From positions 62,001-126,000 of the forward strand of contig JAEZWQ010000025.1 of NCBI GenBank assembly GCA_023420085.1: a stretch of DNA of 64,000 nt, written 5' to 3'. The position numbers and the translations under genes were made by a program. Below are positions 45,519 through 54,381 of the stretch, piece after piece. Each line of letters starts with the position of its first letter. The stretch's first letter is position 1. The stretch is from Bacillota bacterium (lineage in GTDB: Bacteria > Bacillota > Clostridia > Lachnospirales > Lachnospiraceae). A model generated the notes under the pieces. The model was not told the DNA's origin. It worked only from the letters and a program-made list of their open reading frames with translations, and did no database searches.

Positions 45519-47921
45519 TTATTGATGTTTTTTCAAAATTGCTATAGTTAATAAACTTAGAGATAGAAGAGAGATTAATAGTATTATATCTTCTGAAGTT
45601 GAAGTATTTGGTAGTTTATTTGTTTTTTCAATTACTATCTCTTTAGATTGTGTTGTGTCGTTTGTGGTATTTTTATCAGTGTTATTTTCAAGTACTAGCC
45701 TTGGGTTATTATTTATTTTCATGTCTGTAATTTTATTTTTATTTTTTAATGATTTTAAATAATTGTTAAAGTATTCATTATCTTTTAATCTGTTGAAAAT
45801 AGAATATTTACTATAATCTATAGGCGTAGTATTTGTTTTGTCAATTCTCGTATCTATATCATCATTTCCTTTAGGATTTTCTATTTCTTCTTTGTTATCT
45901 GTATTTTCTAAATCGTCAGTTTGAATAGCTATTTCATTTGTAGTTTTAGGTTGTTCCAAATCATCTGTTTGAGTAGAAAATTCTCTAGTTTCAGTATTTT
46001 CAGTTTGAGTTGATGATGATTTTGTTTCAGCATTGTCAGTTTGAATAGCTATTTCTTTTGTTTCAATAGTATCAGTCTGAGTAGATGCATCACTTGTTAA
46101 ATTTTCATAAGCAAGAGAAAAGTTCATTTTTTCTTTTGAAAAATATGTATTTAATACCCTTACAAGATTCTCATCATTATTTGTATAAGGTTTATCTTTT
46201 GACCCTATACCAGTATATATTTTATCGTATCTACCATTAGTTATTTTTGAAATTGATAGATTTACATATTGAATATCATAACCACCGCCAGTAGCTCTAC
46301 CTGTATCTTCATATAGGAATCCGATATTACCATCATCCTGAACGGTCATTGTTGAATATGCGCTTGCTCTTTCTTGAATCATATAAAACTTATCTTGACC
46401 GAAATTTGCAATTACGTCATCAATAGTTTCTGAATCAGGTTTAAGTTCTTTGTAGTAGATACCTACGCCTTCACGTCCACCATTAAGTGTAGGGATTGAT
46501 TGTAACATTAGATATACAGGTTTATTCTTTTTAGTATCCCATGCATAAATTACTAAAGTTTCACCATTTGTACCTCTAGCATTTCCTAGATTTAGATTTT
46601 TAGCATTAGCTCTTTCCCAGCTTCCCTTAGTATAAGTGTTATCTCCTTCTTCAAATGTAAATACATTAATTAGTCTACCGTTATTTTTTCTACTTGCAAT
46701 AACAACAGAACCGTTTGGTAGTTCTTCAACTTTTGCTTCATCACCACCTGGTACAGAAGGTGCATCAGCGCCACCTAATACATGCCAAGTATCTCCAAAG
46801 TCATCTGAATAAAGAACATAATTTCCTCTAGTTGTGCCTTCTAGTATTGATGTATAAATTCTGTAATAATCTCCAACTTTAATATATCTTGATTGATGTA
46901 TTCTACCAGAGGCTACAAATAAATTATTAAATCTTTGATTAAATCCATATATTTGTTCAGTTAGATCAACTGGATCTGACCATGTTTCACCATTGTCTGA
47001 AGATACAAATTTGCCAACCTTTATTGGATTATCACGAGTTGATCTATAACTAGCATTTCCATGCCAGTAGCCTTGAGTACCATAAGCTGCTAAAATTAAT
47101 ACTTTATTGCTTTCTCTATCTGCCACTATTGCAGCATCACCATATCCAACTTTATTATCATTATTAAACTCTGTTATATTTTTACTATCAGACCAATTTT
47201 TCCCATTATCATCTGAGTATTTAACTAATAAATCAATTTTATGATTTCCTAAGTCATTATCATGGTTATATCTATAATCTGTAACAGCTATGACTCTACC
47301 AGAATTTGTAGTTGTAATAGCAGGTATTCTATAAAAGTCTCTACCACCTTGTCTAATTATAGGGTTATCAAAAAGAGTTAAACTTCCTTCAGGATATGGG
47401 TAAGGTGGTATTGGAGGAGTTTCTTCGATCTTGAATTTTTTAGCACTGCTTTTATCATCTTTAAAAGTTACATAGTTTTGATTTTGACCGATAGTAACAT
47501 ATCTATTAGTTGCAGAGTCTTTTAAATAAAACTCATTTGGAGTTTCGGCAGGTTCAAAAATGATATTCATTTTAGGTTCTCTGTGTTGTTTATCTGAAAC
47601 CATATAAAATACATTTTTTAGATTTTTCATTTCTTTCTTTATAGGGAAAGTAGTACCAAGATTTGTTAAGTTATAAGAACCGTCATCAATTCTTTCTAAT
47701 CTAAAGCTATATTTATCAGAATCGTCAAAATTTCCATACCTAATCCATCCCTCGGCATTACCACCGTCATCAAAAATTGTCTGATTTTTTCCATCTATAT
47801 AAAATATGTATGTCTTTGTTGTATCAATTTCTGAAACATTAGTAATAGGTGCAGCAGTAACATTCATGCATCCTAAAACTATAAACAATAATAATGCTAA
47901 ACTAGCAAAAATTTTTTTCAT
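45519..47921 (-). CDS. nanH: Cell-wall-anchored sialidase (GH33)
   Basis: An exo-sialidase that releases terminal sialic acid from host glycans. The 800-aa precursor has a signal peptide (MKKIFASLALLLFIVLG, cleavage likely after VTAA), an N-terminal beta domain (about 27-165), and a catalytic propeller with the YRIP motif (197-200) and three Asp boxes: SDDNGKNW (236), SSDNGETW (307) and SDDFGDTW (372). The likely catalytic Tyr is in ERASAYSTMT. A repeat-bearing acidic stalk (about 610-680) leads to the sorting signal LPNTS (770-774), a hydrophobic helix and KKHQ. I start at 47921, 6 nt after the SD AGGAGG. No sialic-acid catabolism genes are near. Confidence 0.93.
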   Translation of the reverse strand: MKKIFASLALLLFIVLGCMNVTAAPITNVSEIDTTKTYIFYIDGKNQTIFDDGGNAEGWIRYGNFDDSDKYSFRLERIDDGSYNLTNLGTTFPIKKEMKNLKNVFYMVSDKQHREPKMNIIFEPAETPNEFYLKDSATNRYVTIGQNQNYVTFKDDKSSAKKFKIEETPPIPPYPYPEGSLTLFDNPIIRQGGRDFYRIPAITTTNSGRVIAVTDYRYNHDNDLGNHKIDLLVKYSDDNGKNWSDSKNITEFNNDNKVGYGDAAIVADRESNKVLILAAYGTQGYWHGNASYRSTRDNPIKVGKFVSSDNGETWSDPVDLTEQIYGFNQRFNNLFVASGRIHQSRYIKVGDYYRIYTSILEGTTRGNYVLYSDDFGDTWHVLGGADAPSVPGGDEAKVEELPNGSVVIASRKNNGRLINVFTFEEGDNTYTKGSWERANAKNLNLGNARGTNGETLVIYAWDTKKNKPVYLMLQSIPTLNGGREGVGIYYKELKPDSETIDDVIANFGQDKFYMIQERASAYSTMTVQDDGNIGFLYEDTGRATGGGYDIQYVNLSISKITNGRYDKIYTGIGSKDKPYTNNDENLVRVLNTYFSKEKMNFSLAYENLTSDASTQTDTIETKEIAIQTDNAETKSSSTQTENTETREFSTQTDDLEQPKTTNEIAIQTDDLENTDNKEEIENPKGNDDIDTRIDKTNTTPIDYSKYSIFNRLKDNEYFNNYLKSLKNKNKITDMKINNNPRLVLENNTDKNTTNDTTQSKEIVIEKTNKLPNTSTSEDIILLISLLSLSLLTIAILKKHQ
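45915..46085 (-). repeat. 12-residue tandem repeat in the sialidase stalk
   Basis: Five copies of (S/A)(T/I)QT(D/E) begin at residues 613, 625, 637, 649 and 665. The first four are exactly 12 residues (36 bp) apart; the last is 16 away. Intervening residues are Glu/Thr/Lys-rich. The copies alternate STQT and AIQT forms. Confidence 0.85.
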
Positions 47922-48162
47922 CATCTTCCTCCTAATTTTCAATATAAATTAGGATAACAAATAAAAGAAATTTCTTCTATACATCATAATATAGAAAAAA
48001 ATTTCTTCTTTTTGTGCAAATTGACGTACAAGAATTCACATTGTTTTAATAATTAAAAAAATTATTATATTATATATATGCATTTTAAACTTAATAAGTA
48101 TGTAATAAAATACAAAAAAAGTGAGTCAGATAAACATTAGCTTAGGCAAACTTTGTAATTTC
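47922..48162. promoter_or_regulatory. Sialidase upstream region with direct repeats
   Basis: AAATTTCTTCT occurs twice on the plus strand (47968-47978 and 47999-48009), 31 bp apart, about three helical turns. A possible minus-strand -10 (TATTAT, complement of 47986-47991) lies between them. The -35 is unclear. The rest of this ~240-bp stretch is A/T-rich with no gene visible. Confidence 0.4.
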
Positions 48163-48191
48163 TTGACCAATTAGACTATTAGTAATATAAT
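48163..48191 (+). promoter_or_regulatory. suf operon promoter
   Basis: TTGACC (48163-48168), a 17-bp spacer and a perfect TATAAT (48186-48191). The predicted +1 is near 48198, at the left arm of the palindrome that follows. Confidence 0.8.
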
Positions 48192-48192
48192 A

Positions 48193-48227
48193 TTTTTAAA
48201 TCCTACTATTTTAGTAGGATTTAAAAA
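48193..48227 (+). promoter_or_regulatory. suf operator/5' hairpin, IscR-like palindrome
   Basis: A perfect 16-bp inverted repeat with a 3-nt centre, at the predicted start of transcription. Its centre, ACTATTTTAGT (48205-48215), fits the core ACTRWWWYAGT of the E. coli type-1 IscR site, and C-C / G-G flanking pairs fit as well. It may be an operator for an Rrf2-family regulator, or a protective 5' stem-loop in the mRNA. Confidence 0.6.
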
Positions 48228-48230
48228 ATT

Positions 48231-48264
48231 AAGGAGGTATCAATCTAATAGATTGTAATATGCG
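48231..48264 (+). promoter_or_regulatory. sufC SD with intervening hairpin
   Basis: The strong SD AAGGAGGT (48231-48238) is 27 nt from the sufC ATG. The gap holds a perfect hairpin CAATCT-AAT-AGATTG (48241-48255). Folding it would bring the SD to an effective distance of about 12 nt. Confidence 0.55.
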
Positions 48265-49008
48265 ATGGCAGAAAAGTTGTTAGAGATAGTAAATTTACAT
48301 GCAAATGTTGAAGATAAAGAAATATTAAAAGGTGTTGACCTAACAATAAATAAAGGGGAAGTGCATGTACTTATGGGACCGAATGGTGCTGGCAAATCCA
48401 CTTTAATGAATTTAATTATGAATAATCCTAAGTACATACTTACTGATGGAGAAATAATATTTGAAAATGAAAATATAAATGATAAGTCAGTTGATGAGAG
48501 AGCTAGATTGGGAATTTTTATGTCTTTCCAGTCTCCATATGAGGTAAATGGTGTAAGTCTTGAAAATTTTATTAGAACATCATCAATGGCTGTAACAGGT
48601 AATAAAGTATCATTATTAAAATTTAAAAAAGAACTTGATAAAAACATGGAAAATCTTAAAATAGATCCTTCATATTCTCAAAGATCAGTAAATGTTGGAT
48701 TTTCTGGAGGAGAAAAGAAAAAAGCAGAAATCTTGCAAATGTCTATGTTAAATCCTAAATTAGCAATGTTAGATGAAACAGATTCAGGACTTGATGTAGA
48801 TGCGGTAAGAATTGTATCAAATGGAGTTAAAGATTTCCATAATGAAAATAATTCCGTAATAATAATCACTCACCACAAGGAAATTCTTAATGAGATTAAG
48901 CCAGACTTTGTTCATGTTTTAGTTGACGGTAAAATTGTTAAAACAGGTGGAGCTGAACTAATTCATAAGATTGAAGAAGAAGGCTACGGTTGGTTAAAAG
49001 GAGAATAA
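48265..49008 (+). CDS. sufC: Fe-S assembly ATPase SufC
   Basis: SufC is the ABC-type ATPase that drives the SufBCD scaffold. The 247-aa protein has Walker A GPNGAGKSTL (about 39-48), signature GFSGGEKKK and Walker B AMLDETDSGLD. The only in-frame start compatible with conservation is ATG 48265 (MAEKLLEIVNL): the frame is closed by TAA nine bases upstream. sufB starts 1 nt after the stop. Confidence 0.96.
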   Translation: MAEKLLEIVNLHANVEDKEILKGVDLTINKGEVHVLMGPNGAGKSTLMNLIMNNPKYILTDGEIIFENENINDKSVDERARLGIFMSFQSPYEVNGVSLENFIRTSSMAVTGNKVSLLKFKKELDKNMENLKIDPSYSQRSVNVGFSGGEKKKAEILQMSMLNPKLAMLDETDSGLDVDAVRIVSNGVKDFHNENNSVIIITHHKEILNEIKPDFVHVLVDGKIVKTGGAELIHKIEEEGYGWLKGE

Positions 49009-49009
49009 T

Positions 49010-50422
49010 GTGGCAGAAGTAAAAAAAACATATGTTGAAGAAATGAGTCGTGGAATTTACGACATAAAAAATGAAGTTACATATAAAACAAAATTAGATA
49101 AGGGACTGACTGAAGATATTGTAAGAAAAATATCTAAAGAAAAGAATGAACCTAAGTGGATGCTAGATATAAGATTAAAGGCATTTGAATTATTCAATAA
49201 AATGGACAATCCAGAATGGGGGCCAGATTTATCTGAGGTTAATATGGATGATTTGACCACATATATATCGCCAGATGCTAAAATGTCGGCTGATTGGGGT
49301 GAAGTACCTGATGATATTAAAGGAACATTTGATGCATTAGGTATTCCTGAAGCTGAAAGAAATAATTCATTATCTGGTGTTGGTGCTCAATATGACTCTG
49401 AAGTTGTATATCATAGTATAAAAGATTATTTAATTAAACAAGGAGTTGTATATTTAGATTTTGAGTCAGCAGTAAAGGAATATGAAGATATAGTAAAAGA
49501 ATATTTCACAAAGTGCCTACCACCAACAGCACATAAATACCTTGCTCTTCACTATGCAGTGTGGTCAGGAGGATCATTTGTATATGTACCAAAGGGTGTT
49601 AATGTAGACATACCACTACAATCTTATTTTAGACTAAATGCTCCAGGAGCTGGACAATTTGAACATACTTTAATTGTTGTGGAAGAGGGAGCGTATTGTC
49701 ATTTTATAGAAGGATGTTCAGCGCCAAAATATAATGTTGTAAATGTACATGCAGGTGCGGTAGAGTTATTTGTCAAAAAAGGAGCGACTTTAAGATACTC
49801 TACAATAGAGAACTGGTCTAGGAATATGTATAACCTTAACTCAAAAAGAGCGATAGTAGAAGAAGAGGGTAGCATTGAGTGGGTATCAGGTTCTTTTGGT
49901 TCGAAGGTATCGATGCTATATCCTACTAGTATTCTTAAGGGGAAAAAGGCGAGGTCAGAGTTTACAGGTATTACCTTTGCAGGTAAAGACCAATTTTTAG
50001 ATACAGGAGCTCAAGCTATTCACTTAGCAAGTGATACATCATCGTCTATAATCTCAAAGTCTATTTCAAAAGATGGTGGAGTTGCAATATATCGTGGCCT
50101 TGTTAAAATTGCAAAAGATGCTGAGAATTGTAAGTCTACAACAACATGTGAGTCCTTAATGCTAGATAGCGAAAGCCGTTCAGACACAGTGCCAGTAATT
50201 GACATTGAAAATGATAAAGTTGATCTTGGACATGAGGCTAAAATAGGAAGAATTGATGATGATATTATATTCTATATGATGAGCAGAGGTATATCAGAAA
50301 AAGAAGCAAAGGCAATGGTTGTAAGAGGATTTGCTGAGCCTATAGCTAAAGAGTTGCCATTAGAATATGCTGTAGAGATGAATAACCTTATTAATCTTGA
50401 ACTAGAAGGGACTATTGGCTAA
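49010..50422 (+). CDS. sufB: Fe-S scaffold protein SufB
   Basis: The 470-aa SufB is the main scaffold for Fe-S assembly on the SufBC2D complex. Conserved parts include the N-terminal SRGIYDIKNE, the beta-helix core with EGCSAPKYNVVNVHAGAVEL and the C-terminal MSRGISEKEAKAMVVRGFAE. A GTG start (49010) follows SD AAAAGGAG; an ATG two bases upstream is out of frame. It abuts sufD with a one-base overlap. Confidence 0.96.
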   Translation: MAEVKKTYVEEMSRGIYDIKNEVTYKTKLDKGLTEDIVRKISKEKNEPKWMLDIRLKAFELFNKMDNPEWGPDLSEVNMDDLTTYISPDAKMSADWGEVPDDIKGTFDALGIPEAERNNSLSGVGAQYDSEVVYHSIKDYLIKQGVVYLDFESAVKEYEDIVKEYFTKCLPPTAHKYLALHYAVWSGGSFVYVPKGVNVDIPLQSYFRLNAPGAGQFEHTLIVVEEGAYCHFIEGCSAPKYNVVNVHAGAVELFVKKGATLRYSTIENWSRNMYNLNSKRAIVEEEGSIEWVSGSFGSKVSMLYPTSILKGKKARSEFTGITFAGKDQFLDTGAQAIHLASDTSSSIISKSISKDGGVAIYRGLVKIAKDAENCKSTTTCESLMLDSESRSDTVPVIDIENDKVDLGHEAKIGRIDDDIIFYMMSRGISEKEAKAMVVRGFAEPIAKELPLEYAVEMNNLINLELEGTIG

Positions 50423-51462
50423 TGATTGGAAATAAAATAACTCTTCCTACTTGGAGATGGTTAAAAATTAATAAAACAGAAGTTGAATTTGATATTGATG
50501 ATATTAGTTATAGTTTAGTTGAAAATAGTAAAAAAGAGATAAGTAAAGAGAATAAAGATATCATTGATAAATATCTAAGTGGATTTGATGAAAATTTTGA
50601 TATTAATAGTAGGTTCAATCATTCTAATATTATTGCAGATCAAAATGAACTTACTACGCTTAAATATGAATTAAATAAAGAAAATCCTATTTTGATTGAT
50701 AAACAAATTATTATTGCAGAGGAAAATAAAGAAGTATCTGTAGTGTATGACTATTATGATGATGGTAATAGTGACTATAAAAGATATACGGATTTAAGAA
50801 TATTAGCAAAAAATAATGCAGATGTAAGAGTTTATATAATTCAAAGACATGGTAAGAATACTAAATCTATACATTCATTAACATCAATATCACTTGATAA
50901 TGCGAATATTGAAGTTGTTGAAATTGAAGTTGGTGATGGAGATACTTATTTCACTTATAGATCCCATTTGGTAGGAAGTGAAGCAAAATCAGATATTAAT
51001 TCAATTTATTTTGGTGTTGGTAATGAAAAACTAGATTTATTTTATAATATTGATCATATTGGAAAGAAAACAAATTCTAATGTAATTGTAAAAGGAGCTT
51101 TAGCCAATAATGCAAAAAAAGTATTTAAGGCTAGTTTGGACTTTAAAGAGGGATCTGCCGGTTCATCAGGAAATGAAGAAGAATATGTTACATTAATGAG
51201 CGATACTGCAAAAAGTGTTGCTGTACCATTATTGCTTTGCCATGAACATGATGTAGTTGGTAATCATGCTTCGAGTGCAGGGAAATTAGATAAGGACGTA
51301 TTATTCTATATAATGAGTAGAGGAATAAGTCGTAAAGAAGCAGAAAAAATGATAATAGAATCTAATCTATTACCTATAGTTGATTTATTGCCAATAGAAG
51401 AATATAAATCGTTAATAAGGGATGTAATAGAAAGAAAAATAGATAAAGCTTATGAATCATAG
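50422..51462 (+). CDS. sufD: Fe-S scaffold protein SufD
   Basis: A 346-aa SufD paralogue of SufB, with a divergent N-terminus and the shared C-terminal core: FKASLDFKEGSAGSSGNEEE, HEHDVVGNHASSAGKLD with a conserved His, and FYIMSRGISRKEAEKMII. It completes the SufBC2D complex. Start and stop overlap sufB and sufS, so the stoichiometry is likely set by coupled translation. Confidence 0.94.
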   Translation: MIGNKITLPTWRWLKINKTEVEFDIDDISYSLVENSKKEISKENKDIIDKYLSGFDENFDINSRFNHSNIIADQNELTTLKYELNKENPILIDKQIIIAEENKEVSVVYDYYDDGNSDYKRYTDLRILAKNNADVRVYIIQRHGKNTKSIHSLTSISLDNANIEVVEIEVGDGDTYFTYRSHLVGSEAKSDINSIYFGVGNEKLDLFYNIDHIGKKTNSNVIVKGALANNAKKVFKASLDFKEGSAGSSGNEEEYVTLMSDTAKSVAVPLLLCHEHDVVGNHASSAGKLDKDVLFYIMSRGISRKEAEKMIIESNLLPIVDLLPIEEYKSLIRDVIERKIDKAYES

Positions 51463-52675
51463 TATTTTTGATAATATAACTAGAGACTTTAGTTATAATA
51501 AAGATAATAAGATAATTTACTTAGATAATGCAGCTACCTCTCAAAGACCTTTGGAGGTTATAAATAAGGTTGATGAATTTTATAAGCATAAAAATGCAAA
51601 TCCACATAGAGGGGCTCATTATTTAAGTGTTCAAGCTACCAATGCATATGAGGGTGGAAGAAAAAGGGTTTGCGAATATTTAGGGGCAGAATCTGAAGAA
51701 GAAATAATTTTTACAAGGAATGCAACTGAAGCTATTAATTTAGTTGCTTATTCATATGGTCTTAATTTCCTTAAAGAAGGCGATGAGATATTGATAAGTA
51801 TACTAGAGCATCATAGTAATTTAGTACCTTGGCAGTTTGTATGTAAAAAAACAGGGGCAAAATTAAAGTATGTATATCTAGATAAAGATTATAATATTGA
51901 TATGGATGATTTTAAAAGCAAGCTAAATAAAAATGTTAAACTTTTAGCTATTACAGGTGCGAGTAACACAGTTGCCACATGCCCTAATATTGAATATATG
52001 ATTGAATGTGCTAGAGCAGTAGGGGCTAAAGTATTAGTTGATGGAGCTCAACTATTAGCGCATAAGAAAGTTGATGTTAAAAAGATTGATTGTGACTTTT
52101 TGGTATTTTCAGGACATAAATTACTAGCACCTCTAGGGGTTGGAGTTTTATATGGTAAAAAGGAAATATTAGATTTAATGCCACCTTATACATATGGTGG
52201 AGATATGATCGAATATGTATATGAACAAGAAACTACTTATGCTGAATTACCATATAAATTTGAGGCTGGCACACAAAATGTTGGTGGTGTTGTTGGGCTA
52301 CATGCAGCCCTTGATTATATTGATAATATAGGGATGGATAATATTTATAGACACGAAAGCAAACTTATGGATCTTGCATATAATGAAATGATAAATATGA
52401 AGTTTATTGATGTTTATACAAATCCTAACAAAAACAGATCACCTATAATATTGTTTAACTTTAAGGATATACATCCTCATGATGTATCAAGCATTTTGGA
52501 TTCATATGGTATTGCAATAAGGAGTGGACATCACTGTGCAGCACCATTGCATAAATATTTAGGAATAAATTCATCTTGTAGGGCAAGCTTTTCATTTTAT
52601 AATACTGAATCTGAAGTTGTAAAATTTTTAGAAGCCTTACCTAAGGTTGCGGAGGTATTTGGTTATGGACATTAA
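51452..52675 (+). CDS. sufS: Cysteine desulfurase SufS
   Basis: This 407-aa PLP enzyme takes sulfur from cysteine for cluster assembly. The PLP Lys lies in FSGHKLLAPLGVG, the catalytic Cys in SGHHCAAPLHKYLG, and the substrate Arg in SSCRASFSFYNT. It is a type II desulfurase that normally needs SufU as sulfur acceptor, encoded next and overlapping. Confidence 0.96.
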   Translation: MNHSIFDNITRDFSYNKDNKIIYLDNAATSQRPLEVINKVDEFYKHKNANPHRGAHYLSVQATNAYEGGRKRVCEYLGAESEEEIIFTRNATEAINLVAYSYGLNFLKEGDEILISILEHHSNLVPWQFVCKKTGAKLKYVYLDKDYNIDMDDFKSKLNKNVKLLAITGASNTVATCPNIEYMIECARAVGAKVLVDGAQLLAHKKVDVKKIDCDFLVFSGHKLLAPLGVGVLYGKKEILDLMPPYTYGGDMIEYVYEQETTYAELPYKFEAGTQNVGGVVGLHAALDYIDNIGMDNIYRHESKLMDLAYNEMINMKFIDVYTNPNKNRSPIILFNFKDIHPHDVSSILDSYGIAIRSGHHCAAPLHKYLGINSSCRASFSFYNTESEVVKFLEALPKVAEVFGYGH

Positions 52676-53102
52676 AGATATATATACGCAGATGATATTG
52701 GAAGAAAGTCGAAACACAGATAATAAGCACGTACTTGAAGGGGCTACAGATATAGAAAAGGGACATAATCCTAGTTGTGGTGATGAAATAACATTACAAC
52801 TTAAGATAAAGGATAATATTATAGAAGATGCATCTTTTGTTGGTGTTGGATGTGCTATATCACAAGCTTCAACTTCTATGATGATTGATCTAGTTAGAGG
52901 TAAAAGCTTAGAGGAAGCTCAGTTATTAGTAAAAACTTTTATAGGTATGATAAAAAAAGAAATAACTGATGAGGCTGAATTAGATATATTAGAAGATACA
53001 AAAGCATTTGAAAATATTTCAAATATGCCTGCAAGAGTTAAGTGTGCTGTGTTGGCATGGCATACTCTTGATGAAATAATAAAGCAAAAAAGCAATAATT
53101 AA
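52665..53102 (+). CDS. sufU: Zinc-dependent sulfurtransferase SufU
   Basis: The 145-aa SufU accepts persulfide from SufS. The three Cys ligands and the Asp are present: NPSCGD, GVGCAISQAS and RVKCAVLAW. I start at ATG 52665 (MDIKDIYTQM), with SD GGAGG 9 nt upstream inside sufS, not the longer frame. It ends the operon; no sufA, sufE or iscR-like gene is in the window. Confidence 0.95.
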   Translation: MDIKDIYTQMILEESRNTDNKHVLEGATDIEKGHNPSCGDEITLQLKIKDNIIEDASFVGVGCAISQASTSMMIDLVRGKSLEEAQLLVKTFIGMIKKEITDEAELDILEDTKAFENISNMPARVKCAVLAWHTLDEIIKQKSNN

Positions 53103-53112
53103 GTGTACATAT

Positions 53113-53202
53113 AATGGGTGAGATGTTAGATGATCCTTATTGAGAAAAACTATAATTTATAGTATTTTTCATAGGATGTGAAGTCATAATATCTCACCCA
53201 TT
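53113..53202. terminator. Long nested hairpin, sufU / aroC
   Basis: An outer perfect 12-bp repeat, AATGGGTGAGAT (53113-53124) / ATCTCACCCATT (53191-53202), encloses an inner A/T-rich hairpin around AACTATAA / TTTATAGT (about 53145-53170). It lies between convergent genes, 10 bp after the sufU stop region, and likely terminates both. Confidence 0.7.
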
Positions 53203-53213
53203 TACATAGTATA

Positions 53214-54299
53214 TCAATTGTATATTTTCATTATATTTTCAATTTTTGCAATACTATTTTGCATAATTAGATCTACTAATGTTATTGATACCATCGATTC
53301 TGCAACTATGCAACCTCTTATTGCTAAGACGGGGTCATGTCTACCACCAATTTCTATATCTAGGCTATTAAAATACTTATCAACAGTTTTTTGTTTTATA
53401 CCAATCGAAGGAGTAGGTTTGAAATATGCATCAATCTCTATGGGCATTGAATTGCTTATACCACCCAAAATACCTCCAGAATTATTTGTTTCAGTAACTA
53501 TATTATTTTCAGTAATATTAAAATCATCATTATAGATACTACCAAGTAATGTTGAAGAAGTCTTTCCCAATCCGATGCCTACAGATTTAACGCCACCGAT
53601 TGACATAATAGCTTTTGCAAGTTGGGCATCTAGCTTATCAAATACAGGCTCCCCTATTCCTGATGGTAAATTATTGACAGTTATATGACAACTACTACCT
53701 ATAGAGTCTTTCATGGAACGAATTTCTTTAAGATAATTTAAACATTTTTTATATGAATCTATATTTGGAATATTTAATTCATTTTTAATAGATCTATCTA
53801 TATCTTTTACAATTATATTACCTATCGAACTAACATAACTATAAACACTTATATTCATCATATTAAGAATCTTTTTGGCAATTGCTCCTCCAATAACTCT
53901 AGCAACTGTTTCACGTCCAGATGAACGTCCACCACCACGATAGTCAACATTTGAATATTTACAAAAATAAGTATAGTCGGCATGAGAAGGCCTAAAAGTA
54001 TCTTTGATATTGGAATAATCTTCAGAACGCCTATCCTTATTATATACAATTACACTTATTGGGCTTCCTGTAGTTTTACCTTCAAATACTCCTGATAGGA
54101 TAACTGGCTTATCATCTTCATTTCTTGATGTAGATGCTATATTTGATGAAGGCCTTCTAAGTTTAAGATATTCATATATATAATTTTCATTAATTTCAAT
54201 TCCTGCAGGACAACCGTCAATGACTGCACCAATAGCATTACCATGAGATTCCCCCCAAGTAGTAACTCTAAAAAGTTTTCCAAATGTTGAACCAGGCAT
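53214..54299 (-). CDS. aroC: Chorismate synthase
   Basis: The enzyme makes chorismate from EPSP with reduced FMN. The 361-aa product begins MPGSTFGKLFRVTTWGESHG, the family signature, and has the second signature GRSSGRETVARVIGGAIAKK and the GGRHDP motif near the end. SD GGAGG precedes the ATG. It is divergent from aroQ, sharing an overlapping promoter region. Confidence 0.96.
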   Translation of the reverse strand: MPGSTFGKLFRVTTWGESHGNAIGAVIDGCPAGIEINENYIYEYLKLRRPSSNIASTSRNEDDKPVILSGVFEGKTTGSPISVIVYNKDRRSEDYSNIKDTFRPSHADYTYFCKYSNVDYRGGGRSSGRETVARVIGGAIAKKILNMMNISVYSYVSSIGNIIVKDIDRSIKNELNIPNIDSYKKCLNYLKEIRSMKDSIGSSCHITVNNLPSGIGEPVFDKLDAQLAKAIMSIGGVKSVGIGLGKTSSTLLGSIYNDDFNITENNIVTETNNSGGILGGISNSMPIEIDAYFKPTPSIGIKQKTVDKYFNSLDIEIGGRHDPVLAIRGCIVAESMVSITLVDLIMQNSIAKIENIMKIYN

Positions 54300-54318
54300 A
54301 TTTCCTCCGATAATATAT

Positions 54319-54347
54319 TTGTAATGATCTAATGGTTATTATATAAT
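54319..54347 (+). promoter_or_regulatory. aroQ promoter, overlapping the aroC promoter
   Basis: TTGTAA (54319-54324), a 17-bp spacer and TATAAT (54342-54347) for aroQ. On the minus strand another TATAAT (complement of 54338-54343) overlaps it and could serve aroC, so the two transcriptions may compete. Confidence 0.65.
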
Positions 54348-54381
54348 ATATATACAATAATTTCAGTAATTTTGGAGGATT

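Noticed and set aside
45915..46085. 36-bp periodic repeat considered as a CRISPR array
   Set aside because: The copies are degenerate at DNA level, in frame with the sialidase, and have no separate spacers.
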